A DNA stretch of 64,000 nt from Ampullaceana balthica (taxonomy: Eukaryota > Mollusca > Gastropoda > Lymnaeidae). The position numbers and the translations under genes were made by a program. The notes under the pieces are model-generated. The model saw only the letters and a program-made list of their open reading frames with translations, was not told the origin of the DNA and did not search any database. The stretch covers positions 249,501 to 313,500 of the forward strand of contig CALYLW010000184.1 in NCBI GenBank assembly GCA_944989445.1, given 5' to 3'. This document shows positions 1 to 11,135 of the stretch, one piece after another. Positions within the stretch are counted from its first letter, which is position 1, and each line of letters opens with the position of its first letter.

Positions 1-1423
1 AGGGACAAGCAGGAGTGATGTGCACCGAGCCAGGGTCAGAGGAAACGAATCAAAATAAATGGTGTTAAGTTATAAAAGGAATTCTTATGGCTGCTGTGGT
101 TTATGTGTGTGAGAACGAGAGAGATTCGCTCAGAGATAATAAATGTGACAAAAACGGAGAAACAGATTAATAGATAGTGAGCAGCACATTTTTCTATGAC
201 ATTCACCATTGAAACTCCTTTTCAATAGCTAACACGCACCACAGAATAAAGTGCTGCGCATGTTGTGGTTTTGACCGACCGTGCTTCTGTTCATACACCG
301 CTATTTAGTGTTTTAGCCGTGACCAGCGATGAATTTACTGAAAACAATGAAAACACGAGGATCAGTTTTTGATCAAATTTTTCAAATATTTTTAATAAAC
401 ATTGTCTCAGATGTAAAGATGCAAAAATTATCCGATCATGTAAGAAACACAAGATATTTCTCATTTAAGTTAAGATAGTGTTACCACCAACCGACCCACA
501 ATCTCTTAATATTTTTATACACAAGTACCTCGTGTGTATTGCAAATTTCTATACAACGCAGGCAATGAATCAATCAGCCTTATTAAAGTTGACTCTGCCA
601 TGTATAAGTTTCGCCCTGAACAAGACAAGATTTCCCAGTTTCGGTCTCAGCCCCTTAAAGTTAAATTAACGGACAAGCGCATAGACAACTTCCCCCACCC
701 CCCCCCCGCACGTATATACATTTTTAAAAAGTAGCTTCCCGTTTGATGCCTACTCGGTTTTCGTGAACTCTAGTAGTAAGAGCCATGACTACATTAGATC
801 CAAAAAACAACAACGAAAATTGCTTTCGATCATCAACATTTTTTGAAGGTCGTGTCTTCCTTTTAAGTCCAGTTTGTTTTATAAGAGCCACGATTTTCCA
901 TGTTTTAGAACCTTTCAGAATATAACTTTGAACGTGTTAACCTCCAGACGGCGTGCATGCTGGCGCTCACGTTCAAGGTCATTTTGTACAGGAAATCATA
1001 TTTCATCGGGTCTGTATGTAAAGACAGCACTGGATTCCTTCCCTTCTTTATGTGGTGTTTTCTTTGTTCATTTTTATGTGCATAACATTATTTTAATATG
1101 TTTAGACGGTGACGTAAAGATATTTCCGTACCTTAGCATTATCCTCGACGGTCTCTGTTTTATCTATCATACACTGGGTAACGAACAGTTTCTTCGTAGC
1201 TAAGGTACTGCTGTTGTCTGCTGTTGTCTGCTAGTTAAGGTCACGGAGCTCTTGTTCCCGGACTATCGCCACAAAAATCTGCATGTGCAGTGTTAAGTTT
1301 CTGTTTGAAGCTGTTGTTTGTTGAAAAAATGAACTGCGGTGTTAGGTTCTCTGAATATATGGAGAAACTTTTCAGGAAACTTTTTTTATTTTGCAATCTC
1401 CTCAAAACTTTCTGATTTACGCT
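1..1423. other. No recognised gene
   Basis: AT-rich sequence. Several short open frames of 60-110 codons occur, but most lack a good ATG context and none resembles a protein I know. I see no RNA gene or tandem array here, apart from a two-copy TGCTGTTGTC duplication near 1208-1230. Confidence 0.6.
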
Positions 1424-1575
1424 GTCGTGGTTTTTATAAATTAATAAACATAAATAAATAATTGTAATTGAAACAAAGTAAAGGTGGCAAACATTTCTAC
1501 CATTAAATGCCATATTTAGGTTAGTGGCACTAAAGGAGGCCAAATAAGATGTTATACATACCTATAAATACATAT
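1424..1575 (-). repeat. Left arm of long inverted repeat around hAT relic
   Basis: About 150 bp that reads as the reverse complement of 3318-3472 with only scattered mismatches. Shared landmarks are GGCCAAATAAGATG, GGTGGCAAACATTTCTACC and CATTAAATGCCATATTTAGG. The two arms enclose the hAT transposase relic. hAT elements normally have short terminal repeats, so this is more likely an inverted copy of the element's 3' subterminal region than a genuine TIR. Confidence 0.8.
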
Positions 1576-1679
1576 TCTGAGACTACTGAATAAGACAACA
1601 TGAGTTGAGTCTACTGAATAAGTCAACACGAGTTGAGTGTACTGCAGATTCGATCATTTTCCCACTGGAAGGAATTAGA

Positions 1680-3100
1680 AATAAGAATTGGACATGGTGC
1701 AACTTTTGATAATCTACAACAACAGAATATTGATAAAGAAATAAGAAAAAATGAAAGGAAATTCCCACAATACTTGATATAATTAGATTCTTACCAAAAC
1801 AAATTTTGGTGTTGAGAGGTCATCATAAAAGTATTCATGAGGAAGACATCAATTCAATTGAAAATATAGGACATTTTCTAGAGCTTTTGGACTTGTTGGC
1901 CAAGTACGACCCAGTATTATTTGAACATTTAGTGCAAATTAAGTTGGGTAATAAATATAGTGTCTCCTATTTGTGGAAAATGATTCCAAATGAATTCATA
2001 GACATATTGAGAGGTGCAGCGAGAAAAACAATAATGGACCAATTATAGCAAGCTAAAAAATTTTGTATGATATTTGACAGCTCTCCAGATATTTCCCAAA
2101 AATATTAAACTAGTCAATTTAAAAGATACGTAGTTATTGATGTTGGCGAAGTTAAAGTTGTAGAATCTTTTATTTACTTTGTAGAAAATAAAGGAAACGC
2201 CAAGTTAGAAGGGAAAAACATGTGAGTGGGGAAAATTCACAAGACGTGGTCCTATCTTTAGAACATGAAGTACAACGAGAAATTTTTTAATCCATGGATC
2301 GAATTATAAAGGAATTAAAATAACTCTTTGATCAGTTGCATGTAAGAAAATATTCGTGTATAATGTAACCTACTAAGTGAAGAAATTGAATGTCAAATAA
2401 ATGATTTTATTGAAATTGATAAAGAACAGTTCCATAATGAAAGAAAAATGATCCAGGTTTTGTGGCTGTACCTATACTACAAAAAGAGGCATTGCTTTCG
2501 GAAAATGGAGGAAATGGCCTGCTTGTCGTATTAGTTTATAAATAAAGCTTAAATATATTGTTTTCATTGCACAATTAGTTTGTGTATTTGTTATTCTAAG
2601 AATTTTTATAACAATTATTGTTATCAGTGTCGCTAGTTGTGAAAGGAGCTTCTCCAAACTGAAATTGATAAAAAATTATCTTCGTTCCACAATGAGTGCA
2701 TGATTTAAGACAGGGGTTGGGAAACTATGGCTCGCGAGCCAGATGTGGCTCTATTGATGGCTGCATCTGGCTCTCAGACAAATGTTCGAATATTCTTTTA
2801 AAAAAAGTTTATTCAGATTCCTTTGAATTGCATAAACAATAAGCAGCATAACAATGATATTAAAAAGAATTAAGAGTCATAATTATGGTACTGTTAGTGT
2901 TGAAATTACACAAAATGCACACATTTACTTGAATTTTTAGTTTTAAAAATAATGTATGGCTCTCTCAGACAAAAAGTTTCCCGACACTTGATTTAAGACT
3001 ACAAAATCTTGCAATATTGTCCATAGAACAAAATATAACAAATTATTTAAATTTTGATAGCATAATACACGATTTTCTACTATGAAAGTTAAGAAAATAA
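1680..3100 (+). pseudogene. Degraded hAT transposase, ZMYM1-like/DUF4371 type
   Basis: Relic of a DNA transposase that would cut and reinsert its own element. Readable blocks in order: NLQQQNIDKEIRKNERK near 1700-1760; LRGHHKSIHEEDIN followed by GHFLELLDLLAKYDPVLFEHL (1810-1930); FDSSPDISQKY at 2073-2105, the Asp-containing start of the RNase H-like core; and the C-terminal dimerisation motif ASCERSFSKLKLIKNYLRST at about 2628-2690. After a MITE insertion the frame resumes as LRLQNLAILSIEQN at 2994-3035 and ends near FDSIIHDF. Stops (2046, 2106 and more), frameshifts and a shortened middle make it non-functional. It resembles the relic at 52754-54898. No functional product is expected. Confidence 0.88.
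2711..2990. mobile_element. Non-autonomous hAT MITE, 280 bp
   Basis: The left end reads CAGGGGTTGGGAAACT and the right end, reverse-complemented, CAAGTGTCGGGAAACT, an imperfect 16-bp terminal inverted repeat of hAT style. Both sides carry the perfect 8-bp target duplication ATTTAAGA (2703-2710 and 2991-2998), the size hAT transposases make. GGCTCTC-type motifs sit subterminally at both ends. It has no coding capacity. It lies within the dimerisation domain codons of the older hAT relic. Confidence 0.93.
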
Positions 3101-3317
3101 ATGTATAAATAATATGTTTACATACTAATGTACACAATTTGTTTGTAAAAATATAATTAAATCATTTATTTATAAATACAAAATAAAAGTATACTAATTG
3201 GTAATTGAATTTTTTGGTGTAAATTTGGAATACGTTTGTCTCAGAAGGGGGGGGGGTGTGCAACCTCAGTAACTTACTTGTAACCTTTTAAAAAAAAGTA
3301 TCTAGTATTTTTATAAA

Positions 3318-3472
3318 AATATGTATTTATTGGTATGTATAACATCTTATTTGGCCTCCTTTATTGCCACTAACCTAAATATGGCATTTAATGGTAGAAA
3401 TGTTTGCCACCTTTACTTTGTTTCAATTACAATTATTTATTTATGTTTATTAATTTATAAAAACCACGACAG
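3318..3472 (+). repeat. Right arm of long inverted repeat
   Basis: Partner of 1424-1575 in inverted orientation. It lies between the end of the transposase relic and the right terminus at 3538, so it is probably the 3' subterminal region of the hAT element. Confidence 0.8.
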
Positions 3473-3489
3473 AATATAATTAGAAAGGG

Positions 3490-3538
3490 CGGGAAATTGG
3501 AGACCGCCCCGGGCAACAGGTCTAGCTACGCCACTGCC
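3490..3538. mobile_element. Right terminus of the ZMYM1-type hAT element
   Basis: The stretch ends in GTCTAGCTACGCCACTG. Its reverse complement, CAGTGGCGTAGCTAGAC, matches the ends of the elements at 45192 and 52681 (CAGTGGCGTAGCAACGGG). I found no matching left terminus upstream of 1424, so the element seems to have lost its left end. Confidence 0.7.
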
Positions 3539-4330
3539 AATGCCACTGAGCGTACCCTCAGAGATGTATACATTAATTGTATATAAACATTATTCTAATT
3601 TTATTTATTTTTCATGTTCCAACTTGCTTTAAAAACAACAATCTGCATCCATTCCTACCCTAATCCAAACGTTGCTTATCATGATTACTGCCCCTGAACA
3701 CCATGCATGTTGTCCTTGATTACTCTCCCCTTAGCTCCCCTTGCTGGTCCTGTTGAATCGATGTATTTAGGCCGCATGTTTATGTAAATATTTATGTTTT
3801 CTACTCCGATTGTTTGACTAAACATCTGCGCTAATTTCTTTCATTTCTTCTTGTCTCCTTTTATTTGTTTTCCCTATTTCTCTTTGCCAGTGATTCTCAA
3901 ATTAAAGCCTATCAAATCAGTTTATATCACTGTTGTGTATGCACAGCTCACACCAAACTTTCTCAATAAGTAAATGCAAGTGTCACATTCGGTGTTTTTC
4001 TTGACCATCACGTATACAAAATTGCGTTTTCAATGGATGAGACAAGTGCATTCGGCGTAGATCGTAGCATTATCTTATCTTATCTGTTACAGACACTCCT
4101 TCTATACAGAAGATTATTGCATTATGAGCACCGCTGCCCTATTCTTCTGCTTGTTAGCAAAAATAAAAAAAACGTAATAAAACGTTTCTATTCTATTTAT
4201 GTTTATTTTGTTCCAACTTGTAACCGTTCATCTATTTACAGACCCAACCAGACACTGGCTAGAACATCTTAGTACCTACATGTTCATGAAAAGGCAGCGT
4301 CTACTATTGTGAGCTGCGAGGTTTAAGAAC
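3539..4330. other. No recognised gene
   Basis: AT-rich unique-looking sequence. An open frame at 4033-4272 (79 codons, ATG start) has no recognisable domain and I regard it as chance. Confidence 0.55.
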
Positions 4331-4620
4331 ATGACTTCTGTCACAATTATTTCCATGACTTTTGTCACAATTATTTCCATGACTTCTGTCACAATTATTT
4401 CCATGACTTCTGTCGCAATTTATTTTCATGACTTCTGTGACAATTATTTTCATGACTTCTGTGACAATTATTTTCATGACTTCTGTCACAATTATTTCCA
4501 TGACTTCTGTCGCAATTATTTTCATGACTTCTGTGACAATTATTTTCATGACTTCTGTGACAATTATTTTCATGACTTCTGTGACAATTATTTTCATGAC
4601 TTCTGTCACAATTTTTTCCA
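4331..4620. repeat. 24-bp minisatellite, about 12 copies
   Basis: Unit ATGACTTCTGTCACAATTATTTCC (split here as ATGACTTCTGTC / ACAATTATTTCC), with TTTC/TTCC and CACAA/GACAA/CGCAA variants. Because 24 is a multiple of 3, frames on both strands stay open and give spurious ORFs. One unit carries a 1-bp insertion near 4420 that shifts phase. Confidence 0.97.
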
Positions 4621-4797
4621 TTCACACCGTGTTGCTAGTAACTCAAGCGCGAGTTTTTGGTTGTTGTGGTCGATGGACTGATTGCAAGTATAACCCAAAC
4701 CATCCTGATGGTTCTGATTGCTGTTAGTGGGCGGCCTGGAAAACATCACTTGTCAGGGCCGAGATGGGCGGGAGATGTGCGCGTATGTTTCCTATCA

Positions 4798-5025
4798 TCT
4801 CTCTCTCTCTCTCCCTCTCTATCTCTGTCTCTCTCTCTCTCTTTTAATCACTTTCTCTTTAACTCCTTCATTTTTCTATTGCTCCAATTCCACCACTCCC
4901 TCTTTCTTTAAATCTCTTTTCTAACTCTCTCTCTCCCTCTCCTTCTCTCTCCCCCATTCCTTCACTCTCTTTCTCTCTTTCTTTCTCTCTCTCTCTCTCA
5001 TTCTCTCTCTCTCTCTCTCTCTCAT

Positions 5026-5068
<43 letters not shown>

Positions 5069-5069
5069 A
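4798..5069. repeat. CT-rich microsatellite tract
   Basis: Two blocks of (CT)n with interspersed CCCT, TTCT and GTCT, separated by a short pyrimidine-rich spacer around 4845-4925. Strongly strand-asymmetric (polypyrimidine on the + strand). Confidence 0.95.
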
Positions 5070-5533
5070 AATACTAAATAGCTTTCAAATTTTTATTGTT
5101 TCCAATATCCGGGAAAATTAAATTGATAATATATACATATATTTTGTATTATTTGATCTAAATGGAAAATTTTAAATGACAAAAATGTGTATGTGTAGCA
5201 GTTAATTGAATCTGTATAATGTAAGTTTATATTTTGAAACACGTTCAATCTAATTATTGATGATTTACGATATTTTTGATGATGACGGAATTAGGCTGAC
5301 TTATGTTCTACTGTCAAGGTCGTTGACGAAGCTGAAATGATCAACACAATTAATGTTGTCACATTTCTTAACAGCTGTGTTGAATGGTGACGATTGTTAA
5401 ATCTTTAATTGTTTAATTACTTAAAGATCACTTAAATCAGCATTGTCTATTACCATGGCGACACACTGTCATATTTTCTAGTTCACCAAGAGGCATCTGG
5501 AAAATGATGAAACATAAACAAGAAGTTCTTTAT

Positions 5534-6014
5534 TAAATCCCTTATATTAACTTCACCGGCGTCTCTCTCTGTCTGTTTGTCGTCATCTCTCTCTGTCTTG
5601 GGCGGGCGGAAAAACAAAAGTCGAAAATGACCCACTTCCCGTGATTCGATCGAGCTGAAATTAGGCACACGGACCCGTCTCGACTAACAATGCATCGTAT
5701 CAAAATTTCAGATCTATCGAACGTACCGTAATTAAGTTAATGCATTTTTAGTTTATCCTTATATAACGTATGTAATTCAAATTCACGGTTTGTTATTGTT
5801 TTTTTTCCCACGTGAGAGTTTGACTTGACGCTTTGACGTCGACCCATCGAAGTACCGGCGTGCTTTTGTTGACATTTTACGTGTCATGCTGAACTCGCCC
5901 CCCCCCCTTAGGATTATGAAGCAAAGTTGAGTTAAGACAGATTCAGTCTGTTAATGCTTGTCGCGTTTCAAAATAATCAATACTGTTAGTTATGACTCAT
6001 ATATAAGGGATTTA
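5534..6014 (-). mobile_element. Family E element (MITE-like), 481 bp
   Basis: Bounded by TAAATCCCTTATAT at 5534-5547 and its reverse complement ATATAAGGGATTTA at 6001-6014. The interior matches, in reverse orientation, the copies at 44484, 57518, 58102 and 58660. Shared blocks include the GGGCGGGCGGAAAAACAAAAG block, ATGCATCGTATCAAAATTTC and GTACCGTAATTAA. It has no coding capacity and I could not define a clean target duplication, so the superfamily is unassigned. Confidence 0.8.
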
Positions 6015-7343
6015 TAGTCAAAAACTTTGTTTTTACGGGTATGTTTTATTTTTGTTAATGCCGTTTAAATAATATATTTACTCTTCCATAAAGATACTTT
6101 CCTAAATGAATTAGGATGAAAGGGGGCTGAGAGGATACGCCTTGGCTGGCAACTTCTATATTTATTTGGAGGGGGGAATTCATACTATTATATAAAAAAT
6201 TAAAAAAAAATATTTCTGATGCCTACATTTATAAATCTACAAAAGTATAAATGACAAAGTCTATGTATCTAGTAATTTAAATTCTGTCACGTATTTCATT
6301 TGTGAGTTCAGATGATGTTCCACGCTCAACTAAGAGTTTAAGAGATCGACGAAATAAATCTGAGTATTGGGATATCAGGTTTATCATCAAGCCAACGCAT
6401 GGAGATAACACAAATAAAACAGAAACGGTAAATACACACGGGAGGAGGGGGGGGGGCGGGGAAGAACCCCGGGAAAACAGAAGCACTGTGAAAAAATTAT
6501 TATAAAAAAATTATTACAGGCTACCCCTCGCGCGTCTACACCGTCCTCGTGAAAGACGGTAATTAAACATTTCCGTTTGAGCTCCGTATCAACAGAACTC
6601 TGCGTGAATGGTGCACGATCTCGCCCAGCATTCATATACACAAGCAACTTGTAATGCCATTAGGCGGGCGCCACACGGGTGTGTGTGTCGAGAATAAGTG
6701 GGGTTGTCTGTGGGTGAATTCTGGGCATGGGGATTCTGGGATCTTCTAAATGTAAAAGTGATTAGTGAATTAGTGAGCGATATCATGGCAGAACATGCGC
6801 GCGTGTGTAATGGATAATCTTTCATTGCCTAATACCGTGTAGGATTTAATAGTTGCAGTCAATAAAGAAACAATAACGTTTACCATTAACAAAAAATGTG
6901 TACTACATGAGTATACGTCATCAGTTAGAGCTGTCCCAACAGCTTACATTAACAAAGCAGAAACCTCAGCTACACGATAAACGAATCGAAATAATGTACA
7001 ATGTAAGGGTTCTGTTATAGGTCGAAATTAATTTGGATTAATTAGCACCAAAAGGTTATTTCCGCGTTTTGTTGAACTGTTTTGTGAATTGATCAACTTA
7101 GATTTGGTTTTTAATAACTAGCGGAGGGGTAGTTGAACAGGGTTTAATTACCTCTTTTGGGGTGAAAAGGAAACTATTGGGGGTAATGCAGACTTATATG
7201 GAGCATGGCATATACAATCCTCTAGAATCCGCTCCTTCCGGGATAACATCAACTTAAAATTTTATATTTTCGTGTATCAAATCTTAGCATAGATTTTTGG
7301 GTGTATCATAACTTTGTTTTATGTATGATAACTTTTAAGTGTG
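6015..7343. other. No recognised gene
   Basis: The minus-strand frame ending at 6277 has a plausible-looking helical stretch (DLFRRSLKLLVERGTSSEL), but it has no family I recognise and is short. Nothing else stands out apart from G-runs near 6447-6460. Confidence 0.5.
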
Positions 7344-7423
7344 AGTCTATAATAATAGTCTGTAATAATAGTCTATAATAATAGTCTATAATAATAGTCT
7401 GTAATAATAGTCTATAATAATAG
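7344..7423. repeat. 13-bp tandem repeat, 6 copies
   Basis: Unit GTCTATAATAATA, alternating with GTCTGTAATAATA. Confidence 0.95.
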
Positions 7424-8261
7424 ACCAACAAGTTCAAAAACCCCTGCACTACCAGGACAAAAGGAAGTGACTGTGGCATGTGTTTCGAGATGAGGTAATT
7501 AATGAATGATTTATTTCGTAGGTAACATTAAGTACGCCGTTGTTGTTTTTTAGTAGGTCAAGAGATCCATGTTTTTTGGTTCCAGTGGTGCACCTGGGAA
7601 AACCAGAGCGCGAGTGGTGGCTCTTTTTGTTACCTCCCATTCATTGTTTTTAAACAGATTGGGGGTCATGCAGTCAGTACTGAGATAAACAGGCCAGTCA
7701 GGATCATGTCGGATGTACCTGGATTGGGTGGCTCAACTTTCTCGGCAGTTTCCAGTTTTTGTGTTTCTATAAAAGGTGACAAAACGGTTCACATTCGGAT
7801 AAACGAGAAGAAAAAAAGCAAAGCAGAAAAGACAATTGATTATAAAGTAAACCAAAACTGTCGTATCATTGACAGGAATGCAGTCACGTGGGACAACGAC
7901 GATCTTCTAATGTTGTTGAATATTTAAATGTGAGTAGAAGAAGAGAGACATAGTGTAGAGAAAAGAGCAGGAAAGAATGCGATTAAGGGAAAATTGCAAG
8001 GATGTTGCAACGAGAAAAAACAAAATCCGGATAAATCACGGCCAGGTGGTAGCCACGTCAGACGTGGGAGTATACAACCTGGCATATTGTTTGATGTGGT
8101 ACCAACGTAATGGTCCTCTGTGTACCTAGTACCGTGACAGAAGACCATCTATTTACCTTCTTATCGGTACCGGTTTAAAGGGGGGGGGGTTGTTGGGTTG
8201 CTGGTTAAATTTTAGCCTTTAGATTAGACAAATCTCGTCTATTACAATGTAATACGTTGTT
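7424..8261. other. No recognised gene; one small ATG frame at 7706-7927
   Basis: The + strand frame at 7706-7927 (73 codons) starts at an ATG with A at -3 and encodes a charged peptide with KKKSKAEKT. I recognise no domain, signal peptide or splice context. It could be a chance frame or an exon, and chance is more likely. A G9 run lies at 8180-8188. Confidence 0.4.
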
Positions 8262-8940
8262 TCAATGTGTGGAGGTGGAGGTGGTGGGCTGGCGTTTATA
8301 AGGGGAATGTGTGGGGGGCAGTGTGTGGAGGGCAGTGTGTGGAGGGCCGTGTGTGGAGGGCCGTGTGTGGAGGGCAGTGTGTGGAGGGCAGTGTGTGGAG
8401 GGCAGTTTGTGGAGGGCAGTGTGTGGAGGGCAGTGTGTGGAAGGCAGTGTGTGGAAGGCAGTGTGTGGAGGGCAGTTTGTGGAGGGCAGTGTGTGGAGGG
8501 CCGTGTGTGGAGGGCCGTGTGTGGAAGGCAGTGTGTGGAGGGCAGTGTGTGGAGGGCAGTTTGTGGAGGGCAGTGTGTGGAGGGCAGTGTGTGGAGGGCA
8601 GTGTGTTGAGGGCAGTGTGTGGAGGGGAGTATGGGGCGGGCAATGTGTGGAGGGCTGTGTGTGGAGGGCTGTGTGTGGAGGGCAGTGTGTGGAGGGCAAT
8701 GTGTGGAGGGCTGTGTGTGAGGGGAAATGTATGGATGGCTGTGTGTGGAGGGCTGTGTGTGAGGGACAGTGTGTGAGGGGCAGTGTGTGAAGTTTCAATG
8801 TGTGGAGGGCTTTGTGTGGAGGGCTGTATGGCAGTGTGTGGAGGGCAGTGTGTGGAAGGGAATGTGTGGAGGGCTTTGTGTGGAGGGCTTTGTGTGGAGG
8901 GATGTGTGTGGAGGGCAGTGTGTGGAGGGGTGGTGGAGGT
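8262..8940. repeat. 14-bp G-rich minisatellite, about 45 copies
   Basis: Unit GGGCAGTGTGTGGA with many one-base variants (GGGCCG, GGGCTG, AAGGCAG, GGGCTTT). Copies are more regular from 8305 to about 8640 and more diverged afterwards. The + strand is almost free of C outside GGGC, so it is strongly strand-asymmetric. Three units make 42 bp, so all frames stay open and produce spurious proteins on both strands. Confidence 0.97.
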
Positions 8941-9484
8941 TTGGATGAATGGAATGGTATAGGGAAGCATGTGGCAGGTAGGGTGGATTGTGTAAAAGAT
9001 CAACTGCGGCCGTTAGTGTGGACTGTGTGAAGGTCAAGTATTGAGTACTGTTGAGTGATGCTAACTGAAGGATGAAGATGTGTTCGATGTTGTGGTTTAA
9101 TGAAGAATTATTAAGGATATCCGATTATTGTACTTCCTTCAACTGTATACAAGAACCGATTTAATTAGAATCCATTTGCCTCGAATGATTGTGTGGTCTC
9201 TGTCTAGGTCTACGATAAAAGTGAATCAAATTTTGTTCACTGACGTTTATCATATATATAGATTACGGGCCTAGAAGTGTATTGCTTTCATCATCGGACA
9301 ACACTTCAAAAGACACACCTAATGCATTTATAGATAACATATCGATCGCTTACAAACACAGGTGTACGGTTCTAATGTTCAGATTTCTGACAAATCTGGC
9401 TCTCATACGTCTACTGAGTCGTCTTCTGTTTATATTCGATGCACGATTGCCAAGGTAAAGGGAGCATTTTTTGTGTTGGGCCGG
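8941..9484. other. No recognised gene
   Basis: Unique-looking sequence between two arrays. I see nothing in it. Confidence 0.5.
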
Positions 9485-9756
9485 GAAACCAAGCCCCAGT
9501 CTATCTACTACTGTCTCTGAAACCAAGCCCCAGTCTATCTACTACTGTCTCTGAAACCAAGCCCCAGTCTATCTACTACTGTCTCTGAAACCAAGCCCCA
9601 GTCTATCTACTACTGTCTCTGAAACCAAGCCCCAGTCTATCTACTACTGTCTCTGAAACCAAGCCCCAGTCTATCTACTACTGTCTCTGAAACCAAGCCC
9701 CAGTCTATCTACTACTGTCTCTGAAACCAAGCCCCAGTCTATCTACTACTGTCTCT
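9485..9756. repeat. 34-bp minisatellite, 8 identical copies
   Basis: Unit begins GAAACCAAGCCCCAGTCTAT and ends CTACTACTGTCTCT. Eight copies are identical base for base and occupy exactly 272 bp. Identity implies recent expansion or homogenisation. Confidence 0.98.
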
Positions 9757-9980
9757 CAATGGATTATTCAGACAGTAAACAGTAGGGCCTTGAGCTCAAC
9801 ATCAGGGTGATTTTATTTCATTCATTAGCAGTGGATACTCCTCTGTGTTTTTTTTTACTTGATGCCACTAAGAAATCAGTTTGCAATCTACAGTCCGCGG
9901 GCAAAGTGCTGACTCGCAATATGTTCATATTGTTAATGGTTGTCTGTGAGAAAATAAATGTAAAAAAGGATTTTTAAAAA
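9757..9980. other. No recognised feature
   Basis: Short unique stretch before the flip repeat. Confidence 0.5.
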
Positions 9981-10170
9981 CCACGTTTTTATAATTGGAC
10001 TAAAAAGAAGAAAATAATTGAAAACTTATAAGTTCAAGTTCTTTAATTTAATATGACTAAAAACGTGGGGCGGGTGTTTGGTATAAAAATTAAAGATTTA
10101 TAATTTAGAAGAAAAAAGAGTGATCTTTAAGTGAGAGAATGAGTGAACTGCATACTTAAAACCTCGTAAT
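9981..10170 (+). mobile_element. Flip repeat, locus 1 (truncated)
   Basis: Arm A runs from CCACGTTTTTA (9981) to CTAAAAACGTGGGG (10058-10070). Segment L follows in the orientation starting GGGTGTTTGGTATAAAAATT. The third CCACGTTTTT motif seen at the other two loci is missing. L breaks off after ACCTCGTAA and the 18-bp array begins almost at once. Compare 44275-44483 and 59254-59462. Confidence 0.85.
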
Positions 10171-10174
10171 CGAT

Positions 10175-10735
10175 GGTTTCATCCCGGTAGATGGTGTCAT
10201 CCTGGTAGATGGTTTCATCCCGTTAGATGGTGTCATCCCGGTAGATGATGTCATCCCGGTAGATGGTGTCATCCCGGTAGATGATGTCATCCCGGTAGAT
10301 GATGTCATCCCGTTAGATGGTGTCATCCCGGTAGATGATGTCATCCCGGTAGATCATGTCATCCCGGTAGATGGTGTCATCCCGGTAAATGATGTCATCC
10401 CGGTAGATGATGTCATCCCGGTAGATGGTGTCATCCCGGTAGATGGTGTCATACCGGTAGATGATGTCATCCCGGTAGAAGATGTCATCCCGGTAGATGA
10501 TGTCATCCAGGTAGATGATGTCAACCCGGTAGATGATGTCATCCCGGTAGATGATGTCATCCCGGTAGATGGTGTCATCCCGGTAGATGATGTCATCCCG
10601 TAAGATGGTGTCATCCCGGTAGATGATGTCAACCCGGTAGATGATGTCATCCCGGTAGATGGTGGCATCCAGGTAGATGATGTCGTCCCGGTAGATGGTG
10701 TCATCCCGGTAGATGATGTCATCCCGGTATATGGC
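10175..10735. repeat. 18-bp minisatellite, about 31 copies
   Basis: Unit TCATCCCGGTAGATGATG or TCATCCCGGTAGATGGTG. The A/G variant is intermixed without strict alternation. The unit is a multiple of 3, so a minus-strand frame reads M-T-S/P-S-T-G repeats. This is a periodicity effect: no promoter, unique domain or consistent start supports a gene. Confidence 0.97.
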
Positions 10736-10952
10736 GGATGTAAATTGGGTTGAAGCCTATAACATCTAAAAAAAATAATTAATATTTTATTCACATTGTG
10801 TAAATATTATCAGTCCAAAATAAATTGTACAAGTTTTGTATACCTTTATTCCTGAACAGAGGATAAAATACCTAAACTTATTATAAAATAAACATGTCCA
10901 TATAAATATGCCACAATATTTAAGCCAATCATCTTGACGTAAATGGCTTATA

Positions 10953-11133
10953 CAGTCGGACCTCTCTAAGTCAAACTCAAGGTTACCGGACAAAAAAATT
11001 CGACTTACGAAGTTTTCGAGTTAGGGAAAATGGCGTAATAGTAATTGGCGCAGAATTTGACCGGGACCTAACAAATAATTCCATATATTGAGGTTTCCGA
11101 CTTAAAGAAAATCGACTTAGAGAGGTCTGATTG
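10953..11133. mobile_element. pogo/Tigger-like MITE, 181 bp
   Basis: Left end CAGTCGGACCTCTCTAAGTC, right end (reverse complement) CAATCAGACCTCTCTAAGTC, with TA on both sides (10951-10952 and 11134-11135). The TIR and TA target fit the pogo branch of Tc1/mariner. It is non-coding. The first ~100 bp match the elements at 45294 and 46135 (inverted), including CTCAAGG..CCGGA and AAAATGGCGTAATAG. Confidence 0.88.
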
Positions 11134-11135
11134 TA

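Noticed and set aside
8262..9037. Long open frames on both strands in the 14-bp array (up to 235 codons)
   Set aside because: A 14-bp unit without stops keeps all frames open. There is no unique domain or consistent start, and the peptides are perfect periodic products of the DNA repeat.
9485..9756. CRISPR array
   Set aside because: The 34-bp units abut directly with no unique spacers, and the setting is eukaryotic. The same applies to 48139-48498 and 38293-38652.
10156..10794. Thr/Ser-rich minus-strand repeat protein (STGMTS repeats)
   Set aside because: It follows from the 18-bp period. The frame has a break, no promoter context and no non-repetitive domain.
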